From Bolinopsis microptera (taxonomy: Eukaryota; Ctenophora; Tentaculata; Lobata; Bolinopsidae): a DNA stretch of 64,000 nt. The notes under the pieces were generated by a model. The model was not told the origin of the DNA. It worked only from the letters and a program-made list of their open reading frames with translations, and did not search any database. Below are positions 21,203 to 34,800 of this stretch, one piece after another. Position 1 is the first letter of the stretch. Each line of letters begins with the position of its first letter. Both the position numbers and the translations under genes were made by a program. The DNA is taken from assembly GCF_026151205.1 (NCBI RefSeq), contig NC_087075.1, forward strand, positions 7,274,858 to 7,338,857. Reading direction: 5' to 3'.

Positions 21203-24200
21203 TGGTTTCAGAGAGCAAGCTTCACAACTATCAGGCCTTCAGAGAGACAGCTTCACAAGTATCAGGCCTTCAGAGAGCCAGCTTCACAAGTATCAGGCCT
21301 TCAGAGAGACAGCTTCACAACTATCAGGCCTTCAGAGAGACAGCTTCACAAGTATCAGGCCTTCAGAGAGCCAGCTTCACAAGTATCAGGCCTTCAGAGA
21401 GCCAGCTTCACAACTATCAGGCCTTCAGAGAGCCAGCTTCACAAGTATCATGCCTTCAGAGAGACAGCTTCACAAGTATCAGGCCTTCAGAGAGACAGCT
21501 TCACAAGTATCAGGCCTTCAGAGAGCAAGCTTCACAACTATCAGGCCTTCAGAGAACCAGCTTCACAACTATCAGGCCTTCAGAGAGCCAGCTTCACAAC
21601 TATCAGGCCTTCAGAGAGACAGCTTCACAAGTATCAGGCCTTCAGAGAGCCAGCTTCACAACTATCAGGCCTTCAGAGAGACAGCTTCACAAGTATCAGG
21701 CCTTCAGAGAGACAGCTTCACAAGTATCAGGCCTTCAGAGAGACAGCTTCACAAGTATCAGGCCTTCAGAGAGACAGCTTCACAACTATCAGGCCTTCAG
21801 AGAGCAAGCTTCACAACTATCAGGCCTTCAGAGAGACAGCTTCACAAGTATCAGGCCTTCAGAGAGACAGCTTCACAAGTATCAGGCCTTCAGAGAGCAA
21901 GCTTCACAACTATCAGGCCTTCAGAGAGCCAGCTTCACAAGTATCAGGCCTTCAGAGAGCCAGCTTCACAAGTATCAGGCCTTCAGAGAGCCAGCTTCAC
22001 AAGTATCAGGCCTTCAGAGAGACAGCTTCACAAGTATCAGGCCTTCAGAGAGCAAGCTTCAAAACTATCAGGCCTTCAGAGAGCCAGCTTCACAACTATC
22101 AGGCCTTCAGAGAGCCAGCTTCACAACTATCAGGCCTTCAGAGAGACAGCTTCACAAGTATCAGGCCTTCAGAGAGCCAGCTTCACAAGTATCAGGCCTT
22201 CAGAGAGACAGCTTCACAAGTATCAGGCCTTCAGAGAGCCAGCTTCACAAGTATCAGGCCTTCAGAGAGCCAGCTTCACAAGTATCAGGCCTTCAGAGAG
22301 CCAGCTTCACAAGTATCATGCCTTCAGAGAGACAGCTTCACAAGTATCAGGCCTTCAGAGAGACAGCTTCACAAGTATCAGGCCTTCAGAGAGCAAGCTT
22401 CACAACTATCAGGCCTTCAGAGAGCCAGCTTCACAATTATCAGGCCTTCAGAGAGCCAGCTTCACAACTATCAGGCCTTCAGAGAGACAGCTTCACAAGT
22501 ATCAGGCCTTCAGAGAGCCAGCTTCACAACTATCAGGCCTTCAGAGAGACAGCTTCACAAGTATCAGGCCTTCAGAGAGACAGCTTCACAAGTATCAGGC
22601 CTTCAGAGAGACAGCTTCACAAGTATCAGGCCTTCAGAGAGCCAGCTTCACAACTATCAGGCCTTCAGAGAGCAAGCTTCACAACTATCAGGCCTTCAGA
22701 GAGACAGCTTCACAAGTATCAGGCCTTCAGAGAGACAGCTTCACAAGTATCAGGCCTTCAGAGAGCAAGCTTCACAACTATCAGGCCTTCAGAGAGCCAG
22801 CTTCACAAGTATCAGGCCTTCAGAGAGCCAGCTTCACAAGTATCAGGCCTTCAGAGAGCCAGCTTCACAAGTATCAGGCCTTCAGAGAGACAGCTTCACA
22901 AGTATCAGGCCTTCAGAGAGCAAGCTTCACAACTATCAGGCCTTCAGAGAGCCAGCTTCACAACTATCAGGCCTTCAGAGAGCCAGCTTCACAACTATCA
23001 GGCCTTCAGAGAGACAGCTTCACAAGTATCAGGCCTTCAGAGAGCCAGCTTCACAACTATCAGGCCTTCAGAGAGACAGCTTCACAAGTATCAGGCCTTC
23101 AGAGAGACAGCTTCACAAGTATCAGGCCTTCAGATAGACAGCTTCACAAGTATCAGGCCTTCAGAGAGCCAGCTTCACAACTATCAGGCCTTCAGAGAGC
23201 AAGCTTCACAACTATCAGGCCCTCAGAGAGACAGCTTCACAAGTATCAGGCCTTCAGAGAGACAGCTTCACAACTATCAGGCCTTCAGAGAGCAAGCTTC
23301 ACAACTATCAGGCCTTCAGAGAGCCAGCTTCACAAGTATCAGGCCTTCAGAGAGCCAGCTTCACAAGTATCAGGCCTTCAGAGAGCCAGCTTCACAAGTA
23401 TCAGGCCTTCAGAGAGACAGCTTCACAAGTATCAGGCCTTCAGAGAACCAGCTTCACAAGTATCAGGCCTTCAGAGAGCAAGCTTCACAACTATCAGGCC
23501 TTCAGAGAGCCAGCTTCACAAGTATCAGGCCTTCAGAGAGCCAGCTTCACAAGTATCAGGCCTTCAGAGAGACAGCTTCACAAGTATCAGGCCTTCAGAG
23601 AGCCAGCTTCACAAGTATCAGGCCTTCAGAGAGCAAGCTTCACAAGTATCAGGCCTTCAGAGAGCAAGCTTCACAACTATCAGGCCTTCAGAGAACCAGC
23701 TTCACAAGTATCAGGCCTTCAGAGAGCAAGCTTCACAACTATCAGGACTTCAGAGAGCCAGCTTCACAAGTATCAGGCCTTCAGAGAGCAAGCTTCACAA
23801 CTATCAGGCCTTCAGAGAACAAGCTTCACAAGTATCAGGCCTTCAGAGAGCAAGCTTCACAAGTATCAGGCCTTCAGAGAGCAAGCTTCACAACTATCAG
23901 GCCTTCAGAGAACCAGCTTCACAAGTATCAGGCCTTCAGAGAGCAAGCTTCACAACTATCAGGACTTCAGAGAGCCAGCTTCACAAGTATCAGGCCTTCA
24001 GAGAGCAAGCTTCACAACTATCAGGCCTTCAGAGAACAAGCTTCACAAGTATCAGGCCTTCAGAGAGCAAGCTTCACAAGTATCAGGCCTTCAGAGAGCC
24101 AGCTTCACAAGTATCAGGCCTTCAGAGAGCAAGCTTCACAAGTATCAGGCCTTCAGAGAGCAAGCTTCACAACTATCAGGCCTTCAGAGAACCAGCTTCA

Positions 24201-24490
24201 CAAGTATCAGGCCTTCAGAGAGCAAGCTTCACAACTATCAGGACTTCAGAGAGCCAGCTTCACAAGTATCAGGCCTTCAGAGAGCAAGCTTCACAACTAT
24301 CAGGCCTTCAGAGAACAAGCTTCACAAGTATCAGGCCTTCAGAGAGCAAGCTTCACAAGTATCAGGCCTTCAGAGAGACAGCTTCACAAGTATCAGGCCT
24401 TCAGAGAGACAGCTTCACAAGTATCAGGCCTTCAGAGAGACAGCTTCACAAGTATCAGGCCTTCAGAGAGACAGCTTCACAAGTATCAGG
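21203..24490. repeat. 31-bp satellite array, about 106 copies
   Basis: A 31-bp unit, TATCAGGCCTTCAGAGAG followed by (CC/AC/CA)AGCTTCACAA(C/G), is repeated about 106 times over 3.3 kb with no indels that I noticed. Two kinds of variable position dominate: the dinucleotide before AGCTT and the last base. Because 31 = 1 mod 3 and no phase contains a stop, the array is open in more than one frame (1117 and 1187 residues reported), each rotating through all phases. These giant frames carry no other coding evidence. Confidence 0.97.
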
Positions 24491-24838
24491 CCGCACGTAT
24501 TTCAGTTGCAGTGTGTCGGCTACCTCTATAATACAGTTTACCAGTTTCCGGTTTCGGGTTCCCCTTAATTTTGGAAAGAGTACATTAGTCTTGACACCCG
24601 ACAGTAAGAGAGCAAACAAGTATCAGGCCTTCAGAGAGACAGCTTCACAAGTATCAGGCCTTCAGAGAGACAGCTTCACAAGTATCAGGCCTTCAGAGAG
24701 ACAGCTTCACAAGTATCAGGCCGCACGTATTTCAGTTGCAGTGTGTCGGCTACCTCTATAATACAGTTTACCAGTTTCCGGTTTCGGGTTCCCCTTAATT
24801 TTGGAAAGAGTACATTAGTCTTGACACCCGACAGTAAT
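24490..24838. repeat. duplicated satellite edge
   Basis: The non-satellite flank starting GGCCGCACGTATTTCAGTTG and ending TTGACACCCGACAGTAA occurs at about 24490-24606 and again at 24720-24837. A few satellite units lie between them (24618-24720). A 230-bp segment spanning the edge was therefore duplicated in tandem. Confidence 0.9.
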
Positions 24839-27728
24839 TAGTGATAGCTAGCTCTTACGGGATATTACGGAACCAACCAACTAGAGTGAGACGAACTGTC
24901 ATATCTCGAGAAACTGAGCAGAGGCCAACCAAAACCAGGCCACTATGTTTGTTGTTGTTTTTTCTGTGGAATCACCTGCATGATTTCGTATCTCATCCAT
25001 GGATTCTAACAATGTAACGATGTAACTTGGACTTTTTAGTCCAACTGACTGTTATAAAATGTCAACACTGAAAATTTCAGGGTGATTCCTGATTTAGAAA
25101 TCCTGAATCCTCGTATTAAATCGATCAGTATTTCCAAGGGACGTTCCATTAATTAATGTGCTGTGAGAGCTGCTGTCAGAGGAATCACATTATTATAATA
25201 AGCTAATAAGGTTTACTAAGATCCATCATAGAATAAACCTCCATAAAATACCGTTACAGGTTCCTTTCATTTCATGATCTCTTCTTCTTCGAAGCTGGGG
25301 AATGTGGTCCAAAGAATTAAGGATTCTCAGTTATAAGAGCATTGAAGCCCTGTACAGCTTACCCCAATGAAATTTTGTAATATTGGCCAAAGAATTTGCC
25401 ATGATTACCATGAAAATTACCATGGAATGCACCATTATCATGGAATGCACCAAAGGATTAGAATTTGCTTAGCTGCACACCGTCAGTAGTGAATCAGTAG
25501 ACGGTATTTACTTTGTACGTGTTTTACATTCTACATTCTATATTTTTAACACTAACATTAAGTTAAAATTAAAGTTAAAACGTGTAATAAAACGTATAAT
25601 AACACCACCAATATTTGTTGTGGCTGTACATTTCTATTTACCGTCCTGAAGCGTGCAAATGAATTAGTCGACTAATGCCAGCTTCTTGAAACTAATGTTA
25701 GGATTTCCTAAAAAGCTAAAAATAGCCTTACGTTAAACTGCCAAGTTTAAAACCATGAGTATTTAAATATATTGCTTATGCTATGCGGCCTAGAAAGTGT
25801 TAGTACGCGTGTTTCGAAGCCAAACACCAAAAAATATCTTATCGCGGTGATCTGGCAGCGTTCAACTCTCCGGTTAACACAAAAACAAAATTTCTCAGTC
25901 TTTACATCAAACCATAGAAAGCTAGTCCGTCTATTTGACTCTAACTCACCTTTTACAGTGTTAGGGTTTAAAACTTATCATTTACACCCACTCTCAATTA
26001 CAACCAGGTTTATATTTAGGTTGGCCAGTAACCGGTCTGTATTAGTAACGGTGGTCAGTGACTGGCCGCCTACCTGGCGAGTTAGCCAGGTTCTTCAGGC
26101 TGTCAGCAAACATTTATATTCACACTGTAACGTTCCTTCTGTGCAACTTTCCTGTTTTTGGGGCTAAGGTCATGAGGTTCCTAAAGAAGTTAAACCTTGC
26201 CACTAACTCCTTCATCAAACACTTCATTAAATGTAGAGGTAAACCCTGAGAAAGGTACACTTCATCGGATGTAGGGGTAACGCGCGTTATTATACCAGCC
26301 CGAGACGCTCATTAACATTGAGATTTGTATACTTCTACGGTTTTGCAGGCTGGGGTATTACGAATATCTCGTACAATACTGAAAGTGAAAGTAACAAAAT
26401 ATGCATGCTGGTCCTACTCTCCGGCAGCCTGTAAAAGTGCCGATAAATGCAGGCCTCACTTCATCTCTGCAGTACACATCATGCGAGTTTAAACAGCAAC
26501 CTGCTGGAGAGCTCCTACAATTGCCGGCTCAACACTTTGCTAGTGTGTATGTTAAGTTGCCCTTCAGAGAGAGAGAGAGAGAGAGAGCCCTTCACTTTTT
26601 AGTAAAGTATTAAGCTCCCTCGGTCTGTTATAGTTGCCCATCCTTGTCGTACGGGGGGAGCTTTGCTGTTTAAACTCAGGACATCAAGAAATATAACTAG
26701 GGTGAAGCCGGAGAAATTAGTAAATCTTTAAAAATCCCTTCGCGTGGGCATGTTCAGTTGGCAGTCTACATTCCCTGACGGTTATTTTCACTTCCCCTTC
26801 CCCCTTATTTCCCGTCCCGGTTCCCTACCACCAACTCCACAAACCAGAAAACCGATCCTTCGCATTATCTGCGTTTTTTGTTAAAATTTTTGACGTGAGG
26901 GTTATTATATATATTGACAGATACGTACATCGGATACATCCTACGTTCTCTCTCTGTCCATTTTATCATTTGTTGAGTTCATTCTGTCAACGCCATCCTC
27001 CCTCCGCTCACTCTCTTTCTCAGTTTCTACTGCCGCTACTCCAGCTTGCGATTCAGGGATCTTTTACAGCCAGATTTGTTGGCAATCTTCGCCTAGGTTG
27101 CTTCGTTTAGAACTGGTGTGTTTTTGTTGCACGTGCTGTTTGGTAATGCGCGCTGTGGTTTAATTGTTTGGGCGTGGTCTTATTCTTAACAGACATTACA
27201 GGTTGATTTTGCTTACAGTTTTTTATTTCAACGATCATTTTCATCAATTTCATCGCCTCGCAAACCCGATGAGTAGATTATCATTAAAATAGTAGGTTTT
27301 CTTTCAGTGATAGAATGTGCGGTTTATTAAATATTGGGTAGCCCGTTGCTGACAGCTTATTGTGTTGATAACTTTCAATTGTTAGCACTTGATTAAGTGT
27401 GAAATCATATTGTAGACGCAAAACTTGATTCGTGTCTTGTTACGATATGTTAATTTCTTGACTCATTTTACTTAATTTATCTATTTACTTATCCGTTTTA
27501 GCGGTAAAGTAAGCCACAATCCGTCCACAAATTAATGTCTAAAAGTCTAAAGATAGGCTTAGGATCTTTATTAAGGACTACCCAGCTTTTTCCGGCCGCT
27601 GCTTCGTCTTGTAAATCTACCTAAGTTAGTACCTTATTCACATTGAGACAGTAAGGCTACATGAATATAACGCAGTGTAGGGTTAAGTTGGCAGTTGGTC
27701 CCTTACTCTGAACTCTGAAGCTTCATGG
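24839..27728. other. intergenic, no supported gene
   Basis: Nearly 3 kb with scattered short frames (e.g. 25772-26167, 131 residues, no domain or splice pattern) and a short (GA)n run at about 26567-26587. Nothing else is recognised. Confidence 0.45.
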
Positions 27729-27818
27729 TGGTACTCCCGTACTCAGGTTCGAACTCTTTTCTGTCGGCTGAAAATCGGGACTGCTCGACGCTAGCCACTG
27801 CATCAGCGAAGCACTGCA
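27728..27818 (-). repeat. tRNA-derived SINE relic
   Basis: On the minus strand TGATGCAGTGGCTAGCGTC resembles a pol III A box and GAGTTCGAACCTG a B box about 45 bases later. Stems are too poor for a functional tRNA, so a SINE head or pseudo-tRNA is inferred. Confidence 0.4.
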
Positions 27819-27823
27819 TATTA

Positions 27824-27868
27824 GTAATATACAGTAATATACAGTAATATACAGTAATATACAGTAAT
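27824..27868. repeat. 10-bp repeat CAGTAATATA
   Basis: Four to five perfect units. Confidence 0.9.
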
Positions 27869-28812
27869 AGTATTACTTATTAGTTAATTAATTTCAAGTA
27901 GTTTCATTTTCACGTGTATAATTGTTTAAGACTGAATATTGGTTTATCAATTGCGATTAATTAGAACTTAATCAGATAAGGTGGTCGTGAAATTGAAACT
28001 ACTATGCTGGCAATTGTAAAAAACTTATTGGCTCATGAGTTCATGTTTTTCTGCCACGAATTTGGAACCTTATTTCACAATATCATAAACTCTTGACCTT
28101 CTTCAAATCTTGTTAATCGAATGGAGTCTCCGAGTAAATAACCTCAGCTCACGATGTATTCTGAACCTTTAAACATAACCCAACTTGTAAGTATGCTCAC
28201 CAACCCTAGCCCACTTTCGTGATGATAGCATCTCTCGAAACCCTCCAAATAAAACTGAAATCATGCAGCATTGTGTCTCCGAGCCTTTCACTTTGTTCCT
28301 GATACGTGCCACTACCTAACCGAGTTTAAGGCTGCGAGTTACGACGACATTGTCAAGTCTGAAACTCGGTCGCAGCGGTCATTGTCACTGCATACTAAAC
28401 GTCTTATCAATCGTTAAGTTTCTAACACTCCCTTTTATCTCAGTTCAACACTAAATTGCTGTCTGCTAGATTGCCTCTGCCAGGCCCTTGTGTAGTTGTG
28501 TCATCGTCACTAGAAACTAGATAGGCACTACGTAATTTAGCAAGCGCGGGGTGTAAACTTGTAATTTCGTTTGATCTCGGTTTTGGGGTTTATAACATGG
28601 TCTCACACCAAGTGGTGAAGTCACGGAACGATATAATCGTGCAGTGGACGATACGACCCATCAACCTTGTCACTTACTGTCCATATCAAATATCACGCGG
28701 GGGTTTACCCACCAAGTATTACGTGATCTTATCAAATTTGAGTTTCTTTTGGAAGTTTTCTTTTACCTTTTTTAAAGATTATCTCTAACTTGTTGTTGAT
28801 AGGGTGCCGATA
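27869..28812. other. upstream region of the mucin-like gene
   Basis: Contains the presumed promoter and 5' UTR of the gene starting at 28813. I could not define a transcription start. No other gene is seen. Confidence 0.4.
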
Positions 28813-31800
28813 ATGGGTTTCGTGACGTTACTACTCTGTCAGATTTTCCTGATTTTCTCGGGAGAATGCGCTTCTTTGGGCAGACTGATAGGTTTGTTTC
28901 CATTTTAAATACAAATTTTACTCAAATCGCTTGTTTGATCGGAATTTATTTGTCAGAATATCTAATTAATTAGAAAATTGGCCTAGATCCAACCGTTTTA
29001 CATTTCATGTTTTTAATTTCATGGTCAATGTGAGATGAAACCCGTCGCATACAATTTACATAAGTGAACTGGTATTAACACTGTTTAAATTGTCGTTATT
29101 TCAGATTCAGAACGGCCAGTGGAGCTCTCAAAAGATGCCGAAACCGGGGACTTGCAAGGAACAGATTTCGTCTTCACCGAAATGTCTTCATCTACCCAAC
29201 CGTCTCGCACAGAGTTCGCGTTCCCCTTAGACAGTCTGCCTGGTGAAGAAGAAGTGTCTTCAACACCCCCTGGAGCTGAAGTGTCTTCAACACCTCCCGG
29301 AGCTGAAGTGTCTTCAACGCCTCCTGGAGCTGAAGTGTCTTCAACACCTTCTGGAAGGGACGAAGAAGTTACTTTTTCCAGCACCTCACCACCAAAAGAA
29401 GAAGATGTTTCTTCTTCTGAAGCGGGAAGAGTAGAGCCTTCTTCTTCTACTGAAGCAAGAAGAGCCGTGGTAACATCATCAACAACATCGCCCGTTAGAG
29501 AAGAGTTCACAACCCAAATCACTGAAAGTGCTGATGAAATTAATACTTCATCCACCACCGGAGGAAGCCGAGAGGTTGTGGTAACATCACCCACCACTGA
29601 AGAAAGCCGAGAGATTGTAGTAACTTCAACTACAACTGAAGAAAGTCGAGAGATTGTGGTAACATCACCAACTACAGGTGCTGCACGAAAGGAACTCACC
29701 ATGCAGGTGACGACCGATGGCCAAAGAGAAAAAATAATGACATCACCGACCACCGAAAACATGAGAGAAAAAGAAAACACTTCACAGACTCATGTTGAAG
29801 AAAAGTGGGCATCCGCAATAACATCAACAACCAGTGCAAAAATAGATGTATCTTCGCCCACCGACGAGGAGAACCAGGAAATCACATCTCCCACGACTCC
29901 TTTCCAACCTGAAACACCGTCTACACCATCAGTCTCAGTCGAAACAAGTTCAACAGAAAGCGGCAGAGACGCCAAATCAAGCACACCCCAAACAGAAGTG
30001 GAATCTGGTGTAAGTTCAACTCCTAACCAGATAGTTACAGCTGATGCTGATTTAACAACAGCTGCCACTGAGAAACCATCAGTGAGCTGCAATGCTACAG
30101 CTATTACTTTCGGTTCAACTGAATCCTCCAAAACAGACGTTACAACTGAGTACATTGAGACAGAAGGCTCGACTCTACCTACATCTGGGACAGAAGGCAC
30201 AACTGATCGCATCGAAATGGAAAGCACAACTGAAACCTCCGAAACAGAAGGCACAACTGATCACATCGAGATAGAAAGCACGACTGAATACATTGAAACA
30301 GAAGGCGCAACTGAATACATTGAAACAGAAGGCTCGACTCTCCCAACTAGTGAACTTGTCAGTGAAACCCCAACCGTTTTTATCGGAGATAAAAAGTCTG
30401 AACCACCCAAAACGGAATCTATCCCTCTCTCTTCTTCAACCCCTGTTGCTGTTGAAACTAGCAAACTAAGGACCGTGATGACCACCACTCCAACAGCTAT
30501 ACGAACCAAAGACTCTGAAAACGACGTAGAGACTGTATCCGCGACTTCTAAAATCTTCAAGAACCGATCATCAAGAAGTTCGTCAGTAACCGTGATGTCA
30601 ACCACAGCAAGTGGCGTTGTGACGAGGAAGCAGTTCAAATCAGATGGTGGTTCTATTAGTATTACCACCCAGAACCCTTCCAACACTAGGATTACCATCA
30701 CCAAAGGAGAGAACGGGACCCGAGTTAAGATAAGGTGAGAGTTAATATGTCGGATTTTTATTTTTTGCCATGAAACTAGTTCTCTATTCCTTGTCTTATT
30801 TTTGTTTTATGGCTAAATTTGATTTACTATAACCATCGATCTATTTTTGAATTCTCTGCCATGAAGTGAAAAACCTATTGCTGTGGAACATCATATCAGT
30901 ACCAATTATCAACAGTTAACACTCTGCTGACATTACCTAACATCTCTAAAACCCCCGCAGGTCCACCAGAGCCACTGGAACCAAACACCGACCCCAATTC
31001 ACGGACTCAACCACCCCCACCATGTCCTCAACCAAAGAGGTGTTCACTACGGGTACCAGGAGCGCGGTGACAACAGGGGATTACATCACGGAGACTGTGT
31101 CGGTTACCCCGACCGAGACTGTGACGGAGTCAGGGACTGTTGCTACTACTGGTAATGGTGTCTCCACTGAGGACCCCTTTACTACCTCTCCTATTCTTAC
31201 AGGTATTTAATTTTGGGTTGCTGCTAGGTTGGGTGAGGGTTTAATTTATGCTATGCTTTTAAACTGCTGATTTACAATTTTTGCCATAAGAAAATGCTTG
31301 TCTATAACCGGAAGGGGTTCCACAAAATCTTGTTAGGCATGATTTTGCGAATGCTTTCATATCTTTCAAACAAAATGTGAGCTAACCCGATTAGATATGA
31401 AATATACTTGACGTACTTGCCTAAAATTCCGAATAGCTTACTTAATCTGAAAAGTATTAGTTGCTACTGACAAGTATTAGTTGCTACTGAAAAGTATTAG
31501 TTGCTACTGTACTAGTGGCTGTTACTTCCCCCCGTCACTTGAAGAGTATGCCACCACTGAAAAGCAGGGTTTAGTCCAGGCTTTGACTGCTGACACTACC
31601 ACAGTCCTTAAGTTCCGGCTGTAGAGACTATATAATTATACTACTGGCAAGCAATCGAGGGTGTGGAGCTGCTAATCAGCTAATGCATCTCCCAAAATAG
31701 AAATATTTAGTTCACGTAAGGACGGATCAAGGAAATCCCGGAAATATTTGCAGCATGTCGAGAAGTTAGGATTGCAATGCTTTTTTGGGATTGATGTGCT

Positions 31801-34800
31801 TTTTATCTTAATTATTCTTTTTCAATTTAGCCAAGATAGAGCAGTGTTTACTAACATATTTTTAAACAATTCCAAAGCTTCCAAATCTTGGTAAATGCCA
31901 GAGTGCAGAACCTGTAACTCTGCAGCTGCTCTGAGAAATATTGACACGCCCAGACATCAATGTACAGCTTTAAATAATAAATCCTAAAATTGACAACCTC
32001 TCCAGTGGTCCAAATACATATTAATAGTACACCTCACTTCCGAGTTAGGGACTTGACATTTCGACTCAACAAGGGAAGCCGTAGTCATGCAGCGTACCGA
32101 TACATGATCTAACATATCTTCAATCTGGAGTATTCCTGCACTACCAAACTGAACATGAAACTTCACTTAGGCATGATTATTTATTGCTTATTAAATGCTT
32201 TATATTGCATTGGTATTCAGCGAAATGTAGTTCGACTATAAGTAAAACACGGTAATGTATGCATACTTTGCTGTACGTTGTATCTCGGAGCCACAAATCT
32301 CTAGGCAAGACTTCCAGATTTTAAAATTGCATAAAATATTTTAAACTTTATGACCAAGAGACAGGGCAATTATAGAATTTTACATTGCATCTGTCTTCAA
32401 GTTGGCAGATTTTAAAACGTTTGGTTTAACCACGTTGCTCTACGCACTATCTGTGAGCTAGTCTCCAGACACCTAAATATCTGTGCTCCTTTATAAAATA
32501 TAACGTTACTATGTAGCTCAGTTACATTGTTCAGGTGTCTGAATGCTGCAAATCTATAAAATTTAATGAAATGAAATTTCAAAAAGACATTATATGTGCC
32601 ACACCCTGTGGCTATGTCAACAATGCACAGTGGGTGTGCATTGCACACTATATCCTACCTGTGTGCTAAATATAGTACGGGCACTTCACAAACATATAAT
32701 CTGAGCGGCTCCTTTCTCCATACTCAAAAATTCAAAACGAAAACGAAAGACGAGTCAATATGTTGTTGATGATTCTTTTTTTAGTTATTAACAGTCCTTT
32801 TAAAATTTGGAATTTTTACGGATTCATATTTTTAAAAACTTATTTATTTTCGTCTTCCACCCAGAGTTTCGGTTTATGTTTACTTTTTTACATTTAAGGT
32901 TACCAGTTATCTGACACCATAACCACAATTACAAACAAAATTTACCACGTCATGTTGTTCACTGTATAAAATCAAAAGTCTGGCTCTATAATCAGAATCC
33001 CGAATACAACGGTATTATCTTAAAACCACTTCCATTACTCACCACTCCCCCTCCCCAGAGACCAGCAGCCCTCAGGAAGGTAAAACTTACGAAACCTACA
33101 CCGAGTCCGCTACAACACAAGTGGAGCCAACCCCCACTGCTCTTCAGAGCACTGCGTTCAAGACAGCCGGCACCGGCACTACTGACTACATAACGGTTAG
33201 TTATAATAATAATAATAGTTATGTATTTATAAATAGATTTATTGTTTTTTAACAGTTTGGTATTCCTGTTGTATACGATGTTATTTTACTTTAAGTCCTT
33301 TGATTGACCATAATTTGATCTGAAATGTTGTTGAAATTAATCATACACTTATATTTATTAAATAATTTGAATCACTGACAAAGTAACGAACTAATTAATA
33401 ATATTTATTAACTTTTGATTGTGATGCTATTTATTTCATTGAAATACCAGATTCCATGTGAAATTTCAATGACAGGTCATCGAGAGCACGCCTGAAACCG
33501 AAACCGAAAGTGAAACCGAAAGTGTGAACGAAAGTGGAACTGAACTCCCAAGCGAAGAAGCGGAGGTAACAAGGGAGCCCGTGATGTTCACAACTGACAG
33601 TGTCCCATTGTCAACTGTTTTGGGAGTAATGGATAATTCCACTATGGAACAACATTCCACCGAAAAAGTAACAGAGAAAGCTGAGGAACAAACAGTTGCC
33701 GAGACAACCAAAGCCAAGACCACAGAATCAGCGAATGAAATACAGATAACTGAAAGTAAAGATGGATTTAATACCACCCAAAGTAACACCGTTACTGAAT
33801 TGTTTTCAGTACAGGAAAACAATTCAGTAGCCACAGTCGACAATGCCAGCGAGATGGCTGATCGTTCCGATGCTCCAGTTGTTGTAACTGACGCTCCTGT
33901 GGTTGAAACAGATGATCCAGTTGTTGTAACTGACGCTCCTGTGGTTGAAACATTTGCTCCAGTTGTTGTAACTGACGCCAATGTGGTTGAAACAGATGCT
34001 CCAGTTGTTGAAACAGATGCTCCAGTTGTTGAAACAGATGCTCCAGTTGTTGAAACAGATGCTCCAGTTGTTGAAACCGAAGCTCCTGTGGTCGACAATG
34101 CCAGCGAAATGGCTGAACGTTCCGATGTAACAAGAGTGGAGGAGGTGGAGGAACCTGTTGTAACAGAATCCGTTGACGTTGTAACCGTGATGGAAGAAAC
34201 TGTGACAGACAGTCCTGAGGTGCCCGTTGTTGTCTCTGAAGCGGCCGTGATTGAAGGAGTGATAACCAATGCTCCCCTAGATGGCGAGTCAACCTATGCA
34301 TCGACACATATGTCGCATCAACCTACAGTCACGAAGTACGAATACCAGGCTAAATCAAGCCCCATCACAACAGAAACTGCTGCAGAACCGACAAAAGCTC
34401 CCGTTCAAACTGAAGTACCAGTTGTTGAAACCGACGCACCAATTGTTGAAACCGAAGCAGCAGTCGTTGAAATTGTAAGAGAAGATACCGAAGTTCCACA
34501 AGAGATCACCGAAGCTCCAGCGCCCACAGTTCTTGTTTCTGAAGCAGCTGAACAAACTGAACCCATGGATCCCAAAACATTAACACCATACGTTCGACCC
34601 GAAACGGATGCTCCATTTGTAACGGTCGAGGAAACCGAGGCACCAGTGGATGAAACCGATGCTCCAGTTGCTGTAACTGACGCCCCAGTCGTTGAAATTG
34701 TAAAGGAAGATACCGAAGTTCCTCAAGAGATCACCGAAGCTCCAGCACCCACAGTTCTTGTGTCTGAAGCAGCTGAACAAACTGAACCCATGGATCCCAA

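Noticed and set aside
21178-24761. Open frames of 1117 and 1187 residues
   Set aside because: They are translations of the 31-bp satellite in rotating phase. No splice sites, start context or other coding signal supports them.
25772-26167. 131-residue open frame
   Set aside because: No domain, signal or splice context; length is plausible by chance in this sequence.
26567-26587. (GA)n run as a regulatory GAGA site
   Set aside because: Short simple repeat with no supporting context.
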